NCBI GenBank assembly: GCA_030678995.1
Contig: JAUXTQ010000049.1
Location: 1-64,000, forward strand
Direction of reading: 5' to 3'
DNA from: Caulobacter sp.
GTDB taxonomy: Bacteria; Pseudomonadota; Alphaproteobacteria; Caulobacterales; Caulobacteraceae
DNA length: 64,000 nucleotides
A model generated the notes under the pieces. It made no database searches. It was not told the DNA's origin and saw only the letters and a program-made list of their open reading frames with translations. The position numbers and the translations under genes were made by a program. Positions 55,226 to 64,000 of the stretch are shown here, one piece after another (within the stretch, counting starts at the first letter, position 1; each line of letters begins with the position of its first letter).

Positions 55226-55873
55226 TCAGGCCCTGAAAACCACCACCGCGACGCCGAGCAGCAGCAGCACCGCGCCAAGGATGGCCGATTCGTACCGCGC
55301 CAGGCGGTCCATGCGGAAATGGGCCATGCCCGCCCAGGTCAGGCTGATCAGGGCGGCCATCCCGGCCAGGGTGCCGATGAGGAACATCGCGCTGAGCAGC
55401 GCCAGCCCGGCCCAGCCGTGCGTGTCGCCGGTGAGATAGAAGGACAGCAGCACTTCGCCCGGCGACAGGGCCAGGGCGCCGACCACGCCCCACCAGGCGG
55501 CGCGGTCGCCCACGCGGGGCGGCGCCGCGGCCATCTGGTCCGTCATGCCGGCCAGGGCCACCCGCCGTTGCAGCGCGCGCGCCAGATAGAAGAGTCCGAA
55601 ACCGAACAGCAGCGCGGCCGCGGCATAGTGCAGGACGCCCTGGATCCACTGCTCCATGAACCGGCCGGCCACCAGGATCAGCACGCCGGCAACGGAGGTC
55701 GTGAGGATGTGTCCCGCCGCCGCCACCGTCGCCGCGCCCAGCACGCGCGGCAGCGCCCAGCCCTGCGCCCGGCCGACCAGCACGAACGGCAGCCAGTGCG
55801 TGGGGATGGCCACATGCACCAGGGCGACACCGAATCCGGCCGCCGCGAAGGAAAGGAAGAAGGGCGAGGTCAC
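55226..55873 (-). CDS. Putative Zur-regulated integral membrane protein (possible metal transporter)
   Basis: A 215-residue protein with about six helices ([76 protein letters not shown]). Histidines sit inside or next to helices ([18 protein letters not shown]), as in NiCoT/LysE-like cation carriers, but no family is certain. The start is a GTG at 55873, since an ATG at 55921 would place the Zur-like box inside the coding region. It heads an operon with the zinc GTPase. Import or export cannot be told from sequence. Confidence 0.72.
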   Translation of the reverse strand: MTSPFFLSFAAAGFGVALVHVAIPTHWLPFVLVGRAQGWALPRVLGAATVAAAGHILTTSVAGVLILVAGRFMEQWIQGVLHYAAAALLFGFGLFYLARALQRRVALAGMTDQMAAAPPRVGDRAAWWGVVGALALSPGEVLLSFYLTGDTHGWAGLALLSAMFLIGTLAGMAALISLTWAGMAHFRMDRLARYESAILGAVLLLLGVAVVVFRA

Positions 55874-55888
55874 CCGGAGCCTATAACC

Positions 55889-55903
55889 TGTTACAAAGTA
55901 ACA
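55889..55903. promoter_or_regulatory. Zur-like box upstream of the membrane protein/zinc GTPase operon
   Basis: TGTTAC-AAA-GTAACA, a perfect dyad with 6-bp arms and 3-bp centre, 15 bases upstream of the GTG start. Same spacing as the site at 29364 (TGTTAT-GAA-ATAACA). Its position over the expected promoter suits repression. Confidence 0.72.
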
Positions 55904-55965
55904 CGCCAGTGGGGCGGTCACGACGACTTTCGCCGGCCGGCCGAAGGGATCATTGTCGGCGGGCC

Positions 55966-56316
55966 ATGCTCTATCTCATCATCAAGGCTGCGGTCTCGGG
56001 CGTCATCATCGCCGTCGTTTCGGAGATATCGAAACGGTATCCGGGGGTGGGCGGGCTGATCGCCTCCCTGCCGCTGGTGTCCGTGCTCGGCATGCTCTGG
56101 CTGTGGCGGGATACGGGTGACGCCAACAGGCTCGCCGACCATGCGCAGGCGACCTTCTGGTTCGTTCTGCCGTCGCTGCCCCTGTTCCTGCTGATCCCGG
56201 CGCTGCTGAAGCGGGGCGTGGGCTTCTACCCGGCGCTGGCGGCGGGGTGCCTCCTGACCATCGCGCTTTATGCTCTCATGGTCTGGCTGGGGCCGCGGTT
56301 CGGGCTGAAACTCTGA
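55966..56316 (+). CDS. DUF3147 family membrane protein
   Basis: A 116-residue inner-membrane protein with four helices (LIIKAAVSGVIIAVVSEISKRYPGVGGLIASLPLVSVLGMLWLW; FWFVLPSLPLFLLIPALL; FYPALAAGCLLTIALYALMVWLGPRFG), matching the DUF3147 family. The ATG at 55966 is chosen because it begins helix 1. Function unknown. It is divergent from the Zur-box operon, 62 bases from the box. Confidence 0.82.
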   Translation: MLYLIIKAAVSGVIIAVVSEISKRYPGVGGLIASLPLVSVLGMLWLWRDTGDANRLADHAQATFWFVLPSLPLFLLIPALLKRGVGFYPALAAGCLLTIALYALMVWLGPRFGLKL

Positions 56317-56348
56317 TCCGGCGACGCATCATAGAGGCGGTCGCGGCG

Positions 56349-56376
56349 TTGACTCAGAAAGCGCCGGCTGTATAAG
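56349..56376 (+). promoter_or_regulatory. Predicted housekeeping promoter of rplU-rpmA
   Basis: TTGACT, a 16-base spacer, then TATAAG, about 75 bases upstream of rplU: a near-consensus sigma-70 promoter and the most AT-rich stretch of the area. Confidence 0.65.
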
Positions 56377-56386
56377 ACCGCTCCCT

Positions 56387-56410
56387 CGCCCGCGGGACAC
56401 CTCGCGGGCG
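56387..56410 (+). promoter_or_regulatory. Hairpin in the rplU leader
   Basis: CGCCCGCG and CGCGGGCG form an 8-bp stem with an 8-base loop in the predicted 5' UTR, 40 bases before the rplU start. It could be an L21 autoregulatory leader, which is known in other bacteria; no T-run follows, so it is not a simple attenuator. Confidence 0.45.
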
Positions 56411-56450
56411 CGAACTATTTTGCGAACTCAAGAATTTCAAGGCGAACACC

Positions 56451-57149
56451 ATGTACGCGGTGATCAAAACCGGCGGCAAGCAGTACCGGGTCCAGGCTGG
56501 CGATCTGCTGGTTGTCGAAAAGCTGGCCGGTGAGCCGGGCGCGAGCGTCGCCTTCGGCGAAGTGCTGATGCTCGGCGACGGCGACGCGGTGACCGTGGGC
56601 GCGCCCCTGGTCGACGGCGCGACCGTCAACGCGACGCTGATCGAGACCCGCAAGGGCGACAAGATCAAGATCTTCAAGAAGATCCGCCGTCAGGGCTATC
56701 GCCGCACCAAGGGTCATCGCCAGCACGAGACCGTCCTGCGCGTCACCTCGGTCGCCGGCGGCGGCAAGACGGTGAACTGGGACGGCGAAGTCAGCCTGAC
56801 CACCAAGCGTGAACTCGACGCCCGCGCCCGCGGCCTGGCGTTCCAGCCGCTCGGCGGCGCGACGCCGAAGGCCGAGAAGGCAGGCAAGGCGGCCACGGTC
56901 GCCAAGACCGCCGCGCCGAAGAAGGCCGCCGCCCCGAAGGCCGAAGCCCCCGCCAAGGCCGCTCCGGCGCCCAAGGCTGAAAAGACCGCCGCTCCGAAGG
57001 CCGCCGCCAAGACCGAAGCCCCCAAGGCTGAAGCCAAGGCCGCCGCGCCGAAGAAGGCCGCTGCCCCCAAGGCCGCCGCGGCTGAGAAGGCCCCCGCCAA
57101 GAAGGCCGCTGCCAAGAAGCCGGCCGCCAAGAAGGACGGCGACGCCTAA
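56451..57149 (+). CDS. rplU: 50S ribosomal protein L21 with long Ala/Lys/Pro-rich tail
   Basis: Large-subunit protein L21. Residues 1-103 are the canonical protein (MYAVIKTGGKQYRVQAGD ... IFKKIRRQGYRRTKGHRQHET). Typical L21 ends near residue 103; this one continues to 232, first with a short conserved linker and then, from residue ~139, a low-complexity run of KAAAPK/KAEAP units. The tail is highly basic and should be disordered. It is first in the operon with rpmA. Confidence 0.97.
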   Translation: MYAVIKTGGKQYRVQAGDLLVVEKLAGEPGASVAFGEVLMLGDGDAVTVGAPLVDGATVNATLIETRKGDKIKIFKKIRRQGYRRTKGHRQHETVLRVTSVAGGGKTVNWDGEVSLTTKRELDARARGLAFQPLGGATPKAEKAGKAATVAKTAAPKKAAAPKAEAPAKAAPAPKAEKTAAPKAAAKTEAPKAEAKAAAPKKAAAPKAAAAEKAPAKKAAAKKPAAKKDGDA

Positions 57150-57180
57150 GGGCGGCGCCATCAGAGAGTAGGAGAGCGAT

Positions 57181-57453
57181 ATGGCTCACAAGAAATCAGG
57201 CGGCTCCTCGCGTAACGGTCGCGACTCCGCCGGCCGCCGTCTCGGCGTGAAGAAGTTCGGCGGCGAGAAGGTCCTCGCCGGCAACATCATCATCCGTCAG
57301 CGCGGAACCAAGTTCTGGCCGGGCATGAATGTCGGCATCGGCAAGGATCACACCCTTTTCGCGCTCGTACATGGCGCGGTGAAGTTTGTGACCAAGCGCA
57401 ACAATCGCACCTACGCAACGGTCGTTCCGGCCGAGGTCCAGCCCGCCGAATAG
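57181..57453 (+). CDS. rpmA: 50S ribosomal protein L27
   Basis: Large-subunit protein L27 of 90 residues, reaching toward the peptidyl-transferase centre. It begins [28 protein letters not shown] without an N-terminal extension, so no cleavage is needed. [16 protein letters not shown] and [12 protein letters not shown] are the family signature. An AGGAGAG site lies just upstream; a strong terminator follows. Confidence 0.98.
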   Translation: MAHKKSGGSSRNGRDSAGRRLGVKKFGGEKVLAGNIIIRQRGTKFWPGMNVGIGKDHTLFALVHGAVKFVTKRNNRTYATVVPAEVQPAE

Positions 57454-57510
57454 GCAAACTGGAACCCTCCTCCGGAACGCCCAACAGGCGGTCCGGACAC
57501 GAAATTCCCA

Positions 57511-57545
57511 AGCGGGGAGTCCGGACGCCGGGCTCCCCGCTTTTG
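57511..57545 (+). terminator. Intrinsic terminator after rpmA
   Basis: AGCGGGGAG / CTCCCCGCT (9-bp stem, 13-base loop) followed by TTTGCATTT. Confidence 0.9.
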
Positions 57546-57584
57546 CATTTCAAGGCCCTCACAGAAGGGTCGGGAGGACACCCC

Positions 57585-58118
57585 ATGTGCGTGATCGAGA
57601 CCACGCCCAGGATCGAGACCAGACGGCTCACCCTGCGGGCGCCGCATCCGCAGGACGCGCCGCGCCTGGCGCAGCTCTGCAACGACCCGGAGATCGCGCG
57701 GATGACCGCGACGATGCCATCGCCCTACGCCCTCGAGGACGCACAGGCCTTTATCGACCGCTGCGCGGCGGCCGACCCGCGTCATCACGCGCCCATGGTC
57801 ATCGATCTGGACGACGAGGGCCTGGTCGGCGGGCTCGGCTTCCACAGCAAGGGCCCGGGCCCTGTCGAGGTCGGCTACTGGATCGGCGCGCCGTTCCGCG
57901 GCCGGGGCTACGCCAGCGAGGCCCTGATCGGGGCCATGACCTGGGCCGCCCGCGGCTGGCGCAGGCGGGTCGTCGCCGCCGGCCATTTCTCGGACAACCC
58001 GGCGTCGGGCGTGGTGCTGTGCCGGGCGGGCTTCCTCTACACCGGCGAGGTCAGGCTGCAGACCTCGCTCGGCCGGCCCGAAGCCGCGCCTTCACGGCGG
58101 ATGATCTGGCTGGCGTGA
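57585..58118 (+). CDS. GNAT N-acetyltransferase (RimJ/RimL-like)
   Basis: Acetyltransferase of 177 residues: ETRRLTLRAPHPQDAPRLAQLCNDPEIARMT, the acetyl-CoA loop WIGAPFRGRGYASEALIGAM and DNPASGVVLCRAGFLYTGE. It starts at an ATG with GGGAGGA upstream, after the rpmA terminator. A homologue sits at this spot near obgE in Caulobacter relatives (from memory, not checked here). Substrate unknown. It is not closely similar to the GNAT at 30339. Confidence 0.87.
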   Translation: MCVIETTPRIETRRLTLRAPHPQDAPRLAQLCNDPEIARMTATMPSPYALEDAQAFIDRCAAADPRHHAPMVIDLDDEGLVGGLGFHSKGPGPVEVGYWIGAPFRGRGYASEALIGAMTWAARGWRRRVVAAGHFSDNPASGVVLCRAGFLYTGEVRLQTSLGRPEAAPSRRMIWLA

Positions 58119-58237
58119 TCCTCCCCTTTTGGGGGAGGTGGCTCGCCGTCAGGCGAGACGGAGGGGGTCCGCTCGGGTCTCAGGTGACCCCCACAGTCAG
58201 TCCTCCGGACTGACAGCTCCCCCAAGGGGGGAGCATC
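58117..58237 (+). repeat. Intergenic palindromic repeat, family B, copy 2
   Basis: About 120 bp matching the reverse complement of 48383-48508. It begins within the stop codon of the GNAT gene (58116-58118) and ends within the stop codon of the convergent dsbA-like gene (58236-58238), so the element fills the entire gap and supplies bases of both stops. Confidence 0.87.
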
Positions 58238-58850
58238 ACTTCGCCTCGGCGATGGCGGCGTCGAGGTCAGCGAGGGTCACCTCGGCGGCCAACGGGAGCC
58301 GCTTGCCGTTGACCTCGAATGTCGGGGTGCCTTCGACCTTGTCCGCGTCCGCCCGGTCCAGGCGCTGCTTGAGCGCCGCGAACCCGGCCTCGTCGCGAAC
58401 GCAGACGTCATAGGCGGCGGTGTCGACGCCCAGCGCCGCCGCCTCGCGGCGCAGGATGCGGTGGACGCCGCCGACGGTGCCGTCCTTGTACATCTCCTCC
58501 TGCGTCGCAAAGACCCGCTCGACCACCCTGAAATAGCGCTCCGGCCCGGCGCAGCGCGCCAGCATGGCCGCCGGCACGGCGATCTCCGCCGGGGCGGTGA
58601 CGAACTCGCGATAGACGAACTGCACCTTGCCCGTGTCGATGTACTTCTTGCGGAAGGCGGGGAAGATCGCGTTGTGGAAGTGGGCGCAGTGCGGGCAGCT
58701 GAGGGAGGCGTATTCCACCACCACGACCTTCGCTCTGGGATTGCCCAGGGTCATGTCGTCGGGCCGCAGGGCCGGGCGGGCCGCCATCGAGGCTGCGGGC
58801 AGCAGGATCAGGGCCGTCAGGCCCATCAGCAGTCGGAACGCGGCGCGCAT
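58236..58850 (-). CDS. DsbA-family thiol:disulfide oxidoreductase
   Basis: Periplasmic thioredoxin-fold protein of 204 residues with a signal peptide (MRAAFRLLMGLTALILLPAASMA) and active site Cys52-Pro-His-Cys55 (YASLSCPHCAHFHN). The helical insert and cis-Pro loop VEGTPTFEVNGKR are as in DsbA/DSBA-like proteins (BdbD type). The ATG at 58850 is chosen for its signal peptide. It is divergent from obgE. A ScsB-type reductase that could act on it lies at 20671. Confidence 0.92.
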   Translation of the reverse strand: MRAAFRLLMGLTALILLPAASMAARPALRPDDMTLGNPRAKVVVVEYASLSCPHCAHFHNAIFPAFRKKYIDTGKVQFVYREFVTAPAEIAVPAAMLARCAGPERYFRVVERVFATQEEMYKDGTVGGVHRILRREAAALGVDTAAYDVCVRDEAGFAALKQRLDRADADKVEGTPTFEVNGKRLPLAAEVTLADLDAAIAEAK

Positions 58851-58887
58851 CGGATCGGTCCCCCAAGGTCGTCGAGGCGACGGATAA

Positions 58888-60027
<1,140 letters not shown>

Positions 60028-60045
60028 ATCGGAGGGGGTAACACA

Positions 60046-60483
60046 ATGCTCACGCCCATTCTCGCCGCGCTCGCCCTGCTCCTGGCCGAGACGCCCGCCG
60101 CTGCGGTCCCGCCCGCGACGGCCCCGGCGCCGGCAGGACCCGCGGCCGCCGCCGCGCCCGTCGACCCGGTCACCGCCGAGATCAACAGCCTGCTGACGCC
60201 CTTCAAGGGCAAGTCCGGCGACTCCGTGCGGGGCAAGCTGGGATTCTCCGTCGGCAAGCGGGACGCCAGCGACGGCGAGGTGGTTTTCTGGATCGTCAGC
60301 ATCGAGCAGCCGACCACCTGCGGCATGGACCCGGTCACCGGCAGTTTCCGCTGCCTGCGCGGCGAGCCCTTCCAGTGCCGCCTGGCCATCGCCTTCGACA
60401 AGGCCGGCATCGTCAAGGCCTGGGCCGTCACCGGTCCGCCCGAGGTCTGCCGGGGATTCATCACCTTGTTGAAGCCGGCCTGA
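60046..60483 (+). CDS. Conserved hypothetical secreted protein
   Basis: A 145-residue protein with a likely signal peptide ([20 protein letters not shown]), an Ala/Pro linker and a small globular domain with three cysteines ([31 protein letters not shown]; four in all). It lies 18 bases after obgE and its stop overlaps the proB start by one base (TGATG), so it is part of the transcript. No function recognised. Confidence 0.78.
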   Translation: MLTPILAALALLLAETPAAAVPPATAPAPAGPAAAAAPVDPVTAEINSLLTPFKGKSGDSVRGKLGFSVGKRDASDGEVVFWIVSIEQPTTCGMDPVTGSFRCLRGEPFQCRLAIAFDKAGIVKAWAVTGPPEVCRGFITLLKPA

Positions 60484-61625
60484 TGAGCGGGTCCGCCTCC
60501 GGACTGGCCGGCGCGCGCCGCGTCGTGGTCAAGGTCGGCTCGGCCCTGGTGGTCGACGCCCAGGCCGGGACCCCGGCCCGCGACTGGCTGGCCGCCTTCG
60601 CCGCCGACGCCGCGCGCCTGCGCGACCGGGGCCAGCAGCTGCTGGTGGTCTCCTCCGGCGCCGTGGCGCTCGGTCGCCGGCGGCTGGGCCTGACGCGCAA
60701 GGCCCTGACCCTGCCCGAGAAGCAGGCCGCCGCCGCCGCCGGCCAGTCCCTGCTCATGCGCGCCTGGGAAGAGGCCTTCGAGCCGCACGGCCAGGCCGTG
60801 GCCCAGGTGTTGCTGACCCGCGACGACACCGAGGTCCGCCGCCGCTGGCTGAACGCCCGCGCCACGGTCGAGACCCTGCTGGCGCTCGGCGTCGTGCCGG
60901 TGGTCAACGAGAACGACACGGTGGTCACCGAGGAAATCCGCTACGGCGACAACGACCGCCTGGCCGCCCGGGTGGCGCAGATGATCGGCGCCGACCTGCT
61001 GGTGCTGCTCAGCGACATCGATGGTCTCTACACCGCCGATCCCCGCCGCGACCCGTCAGCAAGGCGGCTCGACCGTGTGAGCGAGATCACGCCCGCGATC
61101 GAGGCCATGGCCGGCGGGGCCAACGCCGGGTCCGGGGTCGGCACCGGCGGGATGGCCACAAAGCTGGCCGCCGCCCGCATCGCCCGCGCCGCCGGCTGCG
61201 CCACCGTGATCACCCTGGGCGCCCGGCCCCGGCCCCTCGGCGCCGTCGAGGACGGCGCGCCGGCCACCCTGATCGAGGCCGCCGTCAGCGCCACCGCCGC
61301 CTACAAGAGCTGGATCGCCGGCTCCCTGGCCCCGGCCGGGACCCTGACGGTCGACGCCGGCGCGGCCACGGCCCTGCGCGGCGGCAAGAGCCTGCTGCCC
61401 GCCGGGGTCACCGCCGTCGAGGGCCGGTTCGACAAGGGCGACGCGGTGGTGGTGCGCGGGCCGGGCGGCGAGATCGGCCGGGGGCTGGTCCGCTACGACG
61501 CCGCCGATGCCGCGAAGATCGCCGGCCTGCGCCTGGACGCCATCGAGGCGGCCATCGGCTACACGGCCGGGCCGCTGGTCCATGCCGACGACCTCGCGCT
61601 GGCCGGTCTCCCGGAAACCCGCTAG
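60483..61625 (+). CDS. proB: Glutamate 5-kinase
   Basis: First step of proline synthesis: glutamate + ATP to glutamyl-5-phosphate. It has 380 residues: an amino-acid kinase domain ([71 protein letters not shown]) and a C-terminal PUA domain (about 275-380). The ATG overlaps the previous stop. Followed by a large palindrome and then proA. Confidence 0.96.
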   Translation: MSGSASGLAGARRVVVKVGSALVVDAQAGTPARDWLAAFAADAARLRDRGQQLLVVSSGAVALGRRRLGLTRKALTLPEKQAAAAAGQSLLMRAWEEAFEPHGQAVAQVLLTRDDTEVRRRWLNARATVETLLALGVVPVVNENDTVVTEEIRYGDNDRLAARVAQMIGADLLVLLSDIDGLYTADPRRDPSARRLDRVSEITPAIEAMAGGANAGSGVGTGGMATKLAAARIARAAGCATVITLGARPRPLGAVEDGAPATLIEAAVSATAAYKSWIAGSLAPAGTLTVDAGAATALRGGKSLLPAGVTAVEGRFDKGDAVVVRGPGGEIGRGLVRYDAADAAKIAGLRLDAIEAAIGYTAGPLVHADDLALAGLPETR

Positions 61626-61736
61626 AGCGCGACAGCCGAAAGTGGCCGCCGGCTTCGGCGCCCGTCGCGCTCTAACCCTTAGAGTTTAGAGCCTTTTCTC
61701 CCCCTCAATTGTTTCCAATTGAGGGGGAAGGCTCTA
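61623..61736. repeat. Double palindromic element between proB and proA
   Basis: Two adjacent hairpins. The first has 11-bp perfect ends (TAGAGCGCGAC at 61623-61633, GTCGCGCTCTA at 61664-61674) enclosing GCCGAA/TTCGGC. The second (61687-61736) joins TAGAGCCTT/AAGGCTCTA ends to a CCCCCTCAATTG/CAATTGAGGGGG stem with a 4-base loop. It starts in the proB stop codon. It is like the AGAGC...GCTCT intergenic mosaic elements of other alphaproteobacteria. Confidence 0.8.
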
Positions 61737-61767
61737 AGGCTCAACCTGAGCAAAACGAGGACGATCC

Positions 61768-63042
61768 TTGGACGACGCGGGCGCATCCCTGCAGTCAATA
61801 ATGCTGGCGACCGGCCGGGCCGCCCGCGAGGGTGCGCGCGCGCTGCGCCTGTCCACGGCGGAGCAGCGCACCGCGGCCATCCGCGCTGCCGCCGACGCCA
61901 TCCGCGAGAGCGCGGAAGCCATCCTCGCCGCCAACGCCGCCGACCACGCCATTGCCCGCGAGGCGGGTCTCTCCGTGCCGCTGCTCGACCGGATGATGCT
62001 GGACGAGACGCGGCTGGCGGCGGTCGCCGACGGCGTCGCGGCGGTGGCCGACATTGCCGATCCCCTCGGCGCCGAAATCGCCCGCTGGACCCGGCCCAAC
62101 GGCCTGGACATCGCCCGGGTGCGCACCCCCATCGGGGTCATCGCCATCATCTACGAGAGCCGCCCCAACGTGACCGCCGACGCCGCCGCCCTGTGCATCC
62201 GATCGGGCAACGCGGCCATCCTGCGCGGCGGGTCGGAGTGCCTGCGCACCAACCTGGCCATCCATGCGGCGATGGTGAAGGGTCTGGTCAGCGCCGGACT
62301 GCCGGCCAACTGCGTGCAGCAGGTGCGCACCACAGACCGGGCCGCCGTCGGCGAGATCCTGTCGGGCCTGGACCGGCACATCGATCTGATCATCCCGCGC
62401 GGCGGCAAGAGTCTCGTCGCCCGGGTTCAGGCCGAGGCCCGCGCGCCGGTTCTGGGCCACCTCGAGGGCCTGTGCCATGTCTTCGTCCATGAGAAGGCCG
62501 ACATCGCCAAGGCGCGTGACATCGTCTTCAACGCCAAGATGCGCCGGGTCTCGGTCTGCGGCGCGGCCGAGACCCTGCTGATCGACCGCGCAGCCGCTGG
62601 TCGCCTGTTGCCGCCGATCGCCGACGCCCTGATCCGCGAACGTTGCGAGATGCGCGGCGACGCCGCCGCCCGGGCCATCGAGCCATCGATGAAACAGGCC
62701 CGCGGCGAGGACTGGACCACCGAGCACCTGGCGGCGATTCTCAACGTCGCCGTGGTTGACGGGGTCGAGGGCGCCGCGGCTCACATCGCCGCCTACGGCT
62801 CGGGCCACACCGACGCCATCGTCACCGAGGACCCCGTGGCCGCAGAGCGGTTCGTCGCCCTGGTCGACTCGGCCATCGTGCTGATCAACGCCTCCACCCA
62901 GTTCGCCGACGGCGGCGAGTTCGGCTTCGGCGCCGAGATCGGCATCGCCACCGACAAACTTCACGCCCGCGGTCCGGTCGGGGCCGAGCAACTGACAACG
63001 TACAAGTATGTGGTTCGCGGGACCGGCCAGACTCGTCCCTGA
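61768..63042 (+). CDS. proA: Gamma-glutamyl phosphate reductase
   Basis: Second step of proline synthesis, NADPH-dependent, 424 residues. It has IGVIAIIYESRPNVTADAAALCIRSGNAAILRGG, IIPRGGKSLVARV, the catalytic Cys264 in RRVSVCGAAETLL and QFADGGEFGFGAEIGIATDKLHARGPVG. The start is a TTG at 61768 with GAGGA 6 bases upstream; no ATG fits the N-terminus. A weak TTG start plus the palindrome upstream may lower its expression relative to proB. Confidence 0.95.
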   Translation: MDDAGASLQSIMLATGRAAREGARALRLSTAEQRTAAIRAAADAIRESAEAILAANAADHAIAREAGLSVPLLDRMMLDETRLAAVADGVAAVADIADPLGAEIARWTRPNGLDIARVRTPIGVIAIIYESRPNVTADAAALCIRSGNAAILRGGSECLRTNLAIHAAMVKGLVSAGLPANCVQQVRTTDRAAVGEILSGLDRHIDLIIPRGGKSLVARVQAEARAPVLGHLEGLCHVFVHEKADIAKARDIVFNAKMRRVSVCGAAETLLIDRAAAGRLLPPIADALIRERCEMRGDAAARAIEPSMKQARGEDWTTEHLAAILNVAVVDGVEGAAAHIAAYGSGHTDAIVTEDPVAAERFVALVDSAIVLINASTQFADGGEFGFGAEIGIATDKLHARGPVGAEQLTTYKYVVRGTGQTRP

Positions 63043-63673
63043 GGCCGGGAGGCCCGCCACCCTGCGCCTGGGCTTCGACCTGAAGCCGGGCATGCGGGTG
63101 GGACTCTATGGCGGCTCGTTCAATCCGGTGCACGACGGCCATGTGCATGTGGCCGAGACGGCGCTGAAGAAGCTGGACCTGGACCGGGTGATCTGGCTGG
63201 TCTCGCCACAGAATCCGCTCAAGTCGCGCCATCAGACCGCCCCCCTGGCCGACCGCATGGCCGGTGTCCGGGCGCGGGCGCGGGGGCCGGCGATGATCAT
63301 CTCCGACGCCGAGACGCGGATCGGCTCGCAGTACACCATCGACACGGTGCGGGTGCTGCGGGCCCGGTTCCCGGGCGTGCGGTTCGTGTGGATCATGGGC
63401 GCCGACAGCCTGGCGAGCTTCCATGGCTGGAAGGGCTGGACCCAGATCATGCGCGAGCTGCCGATAGCGGTGGTCTCGCGGCCCTGGGCGGCGCTGAAGG
63501 CCCGCACCTCGCCTGCCGCCAGGCGGTTCGCCCGCTGTCGCCGGCCGGCGCGGGAGGCCCTGCTGCTGGCGGCCATGCGCGCGCCGGCATGGGTCTTCCT
63601 GCGCGGTCCGTTCAACTACGCCTCCTCCACCGCGATCCGGGATCGGCAAAGGGGAGACTCCCGGGACAGATAA
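63008..63673 (+). CDS. nadD: Nicotinate-nucleotide adenylyltransferase
   Basis: Forms deamido-NAD from nicotinate mononucleotide and ATP. The nucleotidyltransferase motif GGSFNPVHDGHVH (His42 and His45 from this start), WIMGADSLASFHGWKGW and the C-terminal YASSTAIRDR (SSTxIR) are all present. The start is uncertain: the ATG at 63008 overlaps proA by 35 bases, while an ATG at 63092 would begin right at MRVGLYGG. The arginine-rich C-terminal half is normal for Caulobacterales. Confidence 0.92.
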   Translation: MWFAGPARLVPEAGRPATLRLGFDLKPGMRVGLYGGSFNPVHDGHVHVAETALKKLDLDRVIWLVSPQNPLKSRHQTAPLADRMAGVRARARGPAMIISDAETRIGSQYTIDTVRVLRARFPGVRFVWIMGADSLASFHGWKGWTQIMRELPIAVVSRPWAALKARTSPAARRFARCRRPAREALLLAAMRAPAWVFLRGPFNYASSTAIRDRQRGDSRDR

Positions 63674-63683
63674 TCCCGGGACA
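63659..63683 (+). repeat. Short TCCCGGGACA direct repeat at the nadD stop
   Basis: TCCCGGGACA occurs twice with a 5-base spacer GATAA that contains the TAA stop of nadD. A further GGGACA lies 8 bases on. This looks like a degenerate member of the GGGACA family. Confidence 0.45.
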
Positions 63684-63702
63684 AGGCGGGACACTTGATT
63701 CG

Positions 63703-63731
63703 CTGACGTTCGGGCGTGGACGTGCTATGGG
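63703..63731 (+). promoter_or_regulatory. Possible rsfS promoter
   Basis: CTGACGTTC followed after about 15 bases by GCTATGG resembles the Caulobacter housekeeping consensus (TTGACGS, 10-14 bases, GCTANAWC). It would give a leader of about 30 bases before rsfS. Confidence 0.3.
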
Positions 63732-63765
63732 TCCCGCTTAGCGAGGCGAATAGAGGAGCATTCCG

Positions 63766-64000
63766 CTGAATCGCGAGTTGGCGCCCGAGGCGCACGAGAT
63801 CCCTTCGGGGATTTCTTCCGACGAACCCCGACAGAGTTTTGGTTCGCTCGAAGACCTGATCCTGACGCGTCTCGACGACGACCAGGCCCAGGAGATCGTT
63901 TGCATCGATCTTAGGGGCAAGAGCCCGATGGCTGACTCGATGATCGTCGCGTCGGGCCGCTCGCACCGTCACGTCGGCGCGCTGGCGGACCATGTCCTGC
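63766..64000 (+). CDS. rsfS: Ribosome silencing factor RsfS (5' part, cut by window end)
   Basis: Iojap-family protein that binds L14 and blocks subunit joining in starvation. The visible part reads LEDLILTRLDDDQAQEIVCIDLRGKSP, then MADSMIVASGRSHRHVGALADHVL. Frame continuity and family similarity are clear. No ATG precedes the domain: the likely start is CTG at 63766 with GAGGAG 8 bases upstream, or TTG at 63778. The open frame runs off the window. Confidence 0.88.
   Translation, partial: MNRELAPEAHEIPSGISSDEPRQSFGSLEDLILTRLDDDQAQEIVCIDLRGKSPMADSMIVASGRSHRHVGALADHVL

Overview
The window is high-GC alphaproteobacterial DNA, most likely from a member of Caulobacteraceae (Caulobacter/Phenylobacterium-like). 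This rests on the block rplU-rpmA-...-obgE-proB-proA-nadD-rsfS, a SapC family protein, Flp-pilus TadG-like proteins, large TonB receptors, M13 and M2 metallopeptidases, HisZ-dependent histidine synthesis, and Caulobacter-like intergenic palindromes. No tRNA, rRNA, CRISPR array, prophage or transposase gene was recognised. Both ends cut genes: an OmpA-like porin on the left and rsfS on the right.

Layout. 1-6.9 kb: OmpA-like protein, then a TetR-HlyD-ABC ATPase-ABC permease efflux operon with overlapping genes and a clear operator, then a Kef-type antiporter. 6.6-14.2 kb: small membrane protein, PCuAC copper chaperone, FadD19-like acyl-CoA ligase, two tandem secreted M13 peptidases, an AAA ATPase. 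14.2-20.1 kb: hisS-hisZ-hisG operon, with a terminated possible sRNA in its 3' region, and pgi. 20.2-26.1 kb: ScsB/DsbD-type thiol-disulfide reductase, MDR oxidoreductase, two MaoC-fold proteins, SapC. 26.2-29.4 kb: zinc-uptake operon (outer-membrane porin-znuA-znuB) behind a Zur-like box. 29.5-38.8 kb: PAP2 phosphatase, GNAT, aguA-aguB (agmatine to putrescine), TonB receptor, GT39 glycosyltransferase, scoA-scoB. 38.9-44.9 kb: KefF-like/KefC pair, 2OG-Fe(II) oxygenase, hybrid histidine kinase. 45-48.2 kb: two paralogous TadG-like VWA proteins; one carries tandem E1-FCCH-like modules inside the VWA domain. 48.5-54 kb: ACE-like M2 peptidase, MtgA with unusual tails, nitroreductase, WD40 protein, lone ExbD. 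54.1-56.3 kb: a second Zur-box operon (membrane protein plus COG0523 zinc GTPase) and a DUF3147 protein. 56.3-64 kb: L21/L27, GNAT, DsbA, ObgE, a conserved secreted protein, ProB, ProA, NadD, RsfS.

Two themes cut across the window. First, two loci about 26 kb apart share a perfect dyad of the form TGTTAY-N3-RTAACA and together look like a zinc-starvation regulon. Second, gaps between genes, above all between convergent genes, are filled with palindromes: a GGGACA family (six clear dyads plus one degenerate site), a ~115 bp family with CGAGACGC/GCGTCTCG ends (two copies), and a ~120 bp CTCCCC/GGGGAG family (two close copies and one diverged). Two of the GGGACA elements have site-specific arm extensions plus a tandem duplication at one end, a possible trace of how they move.
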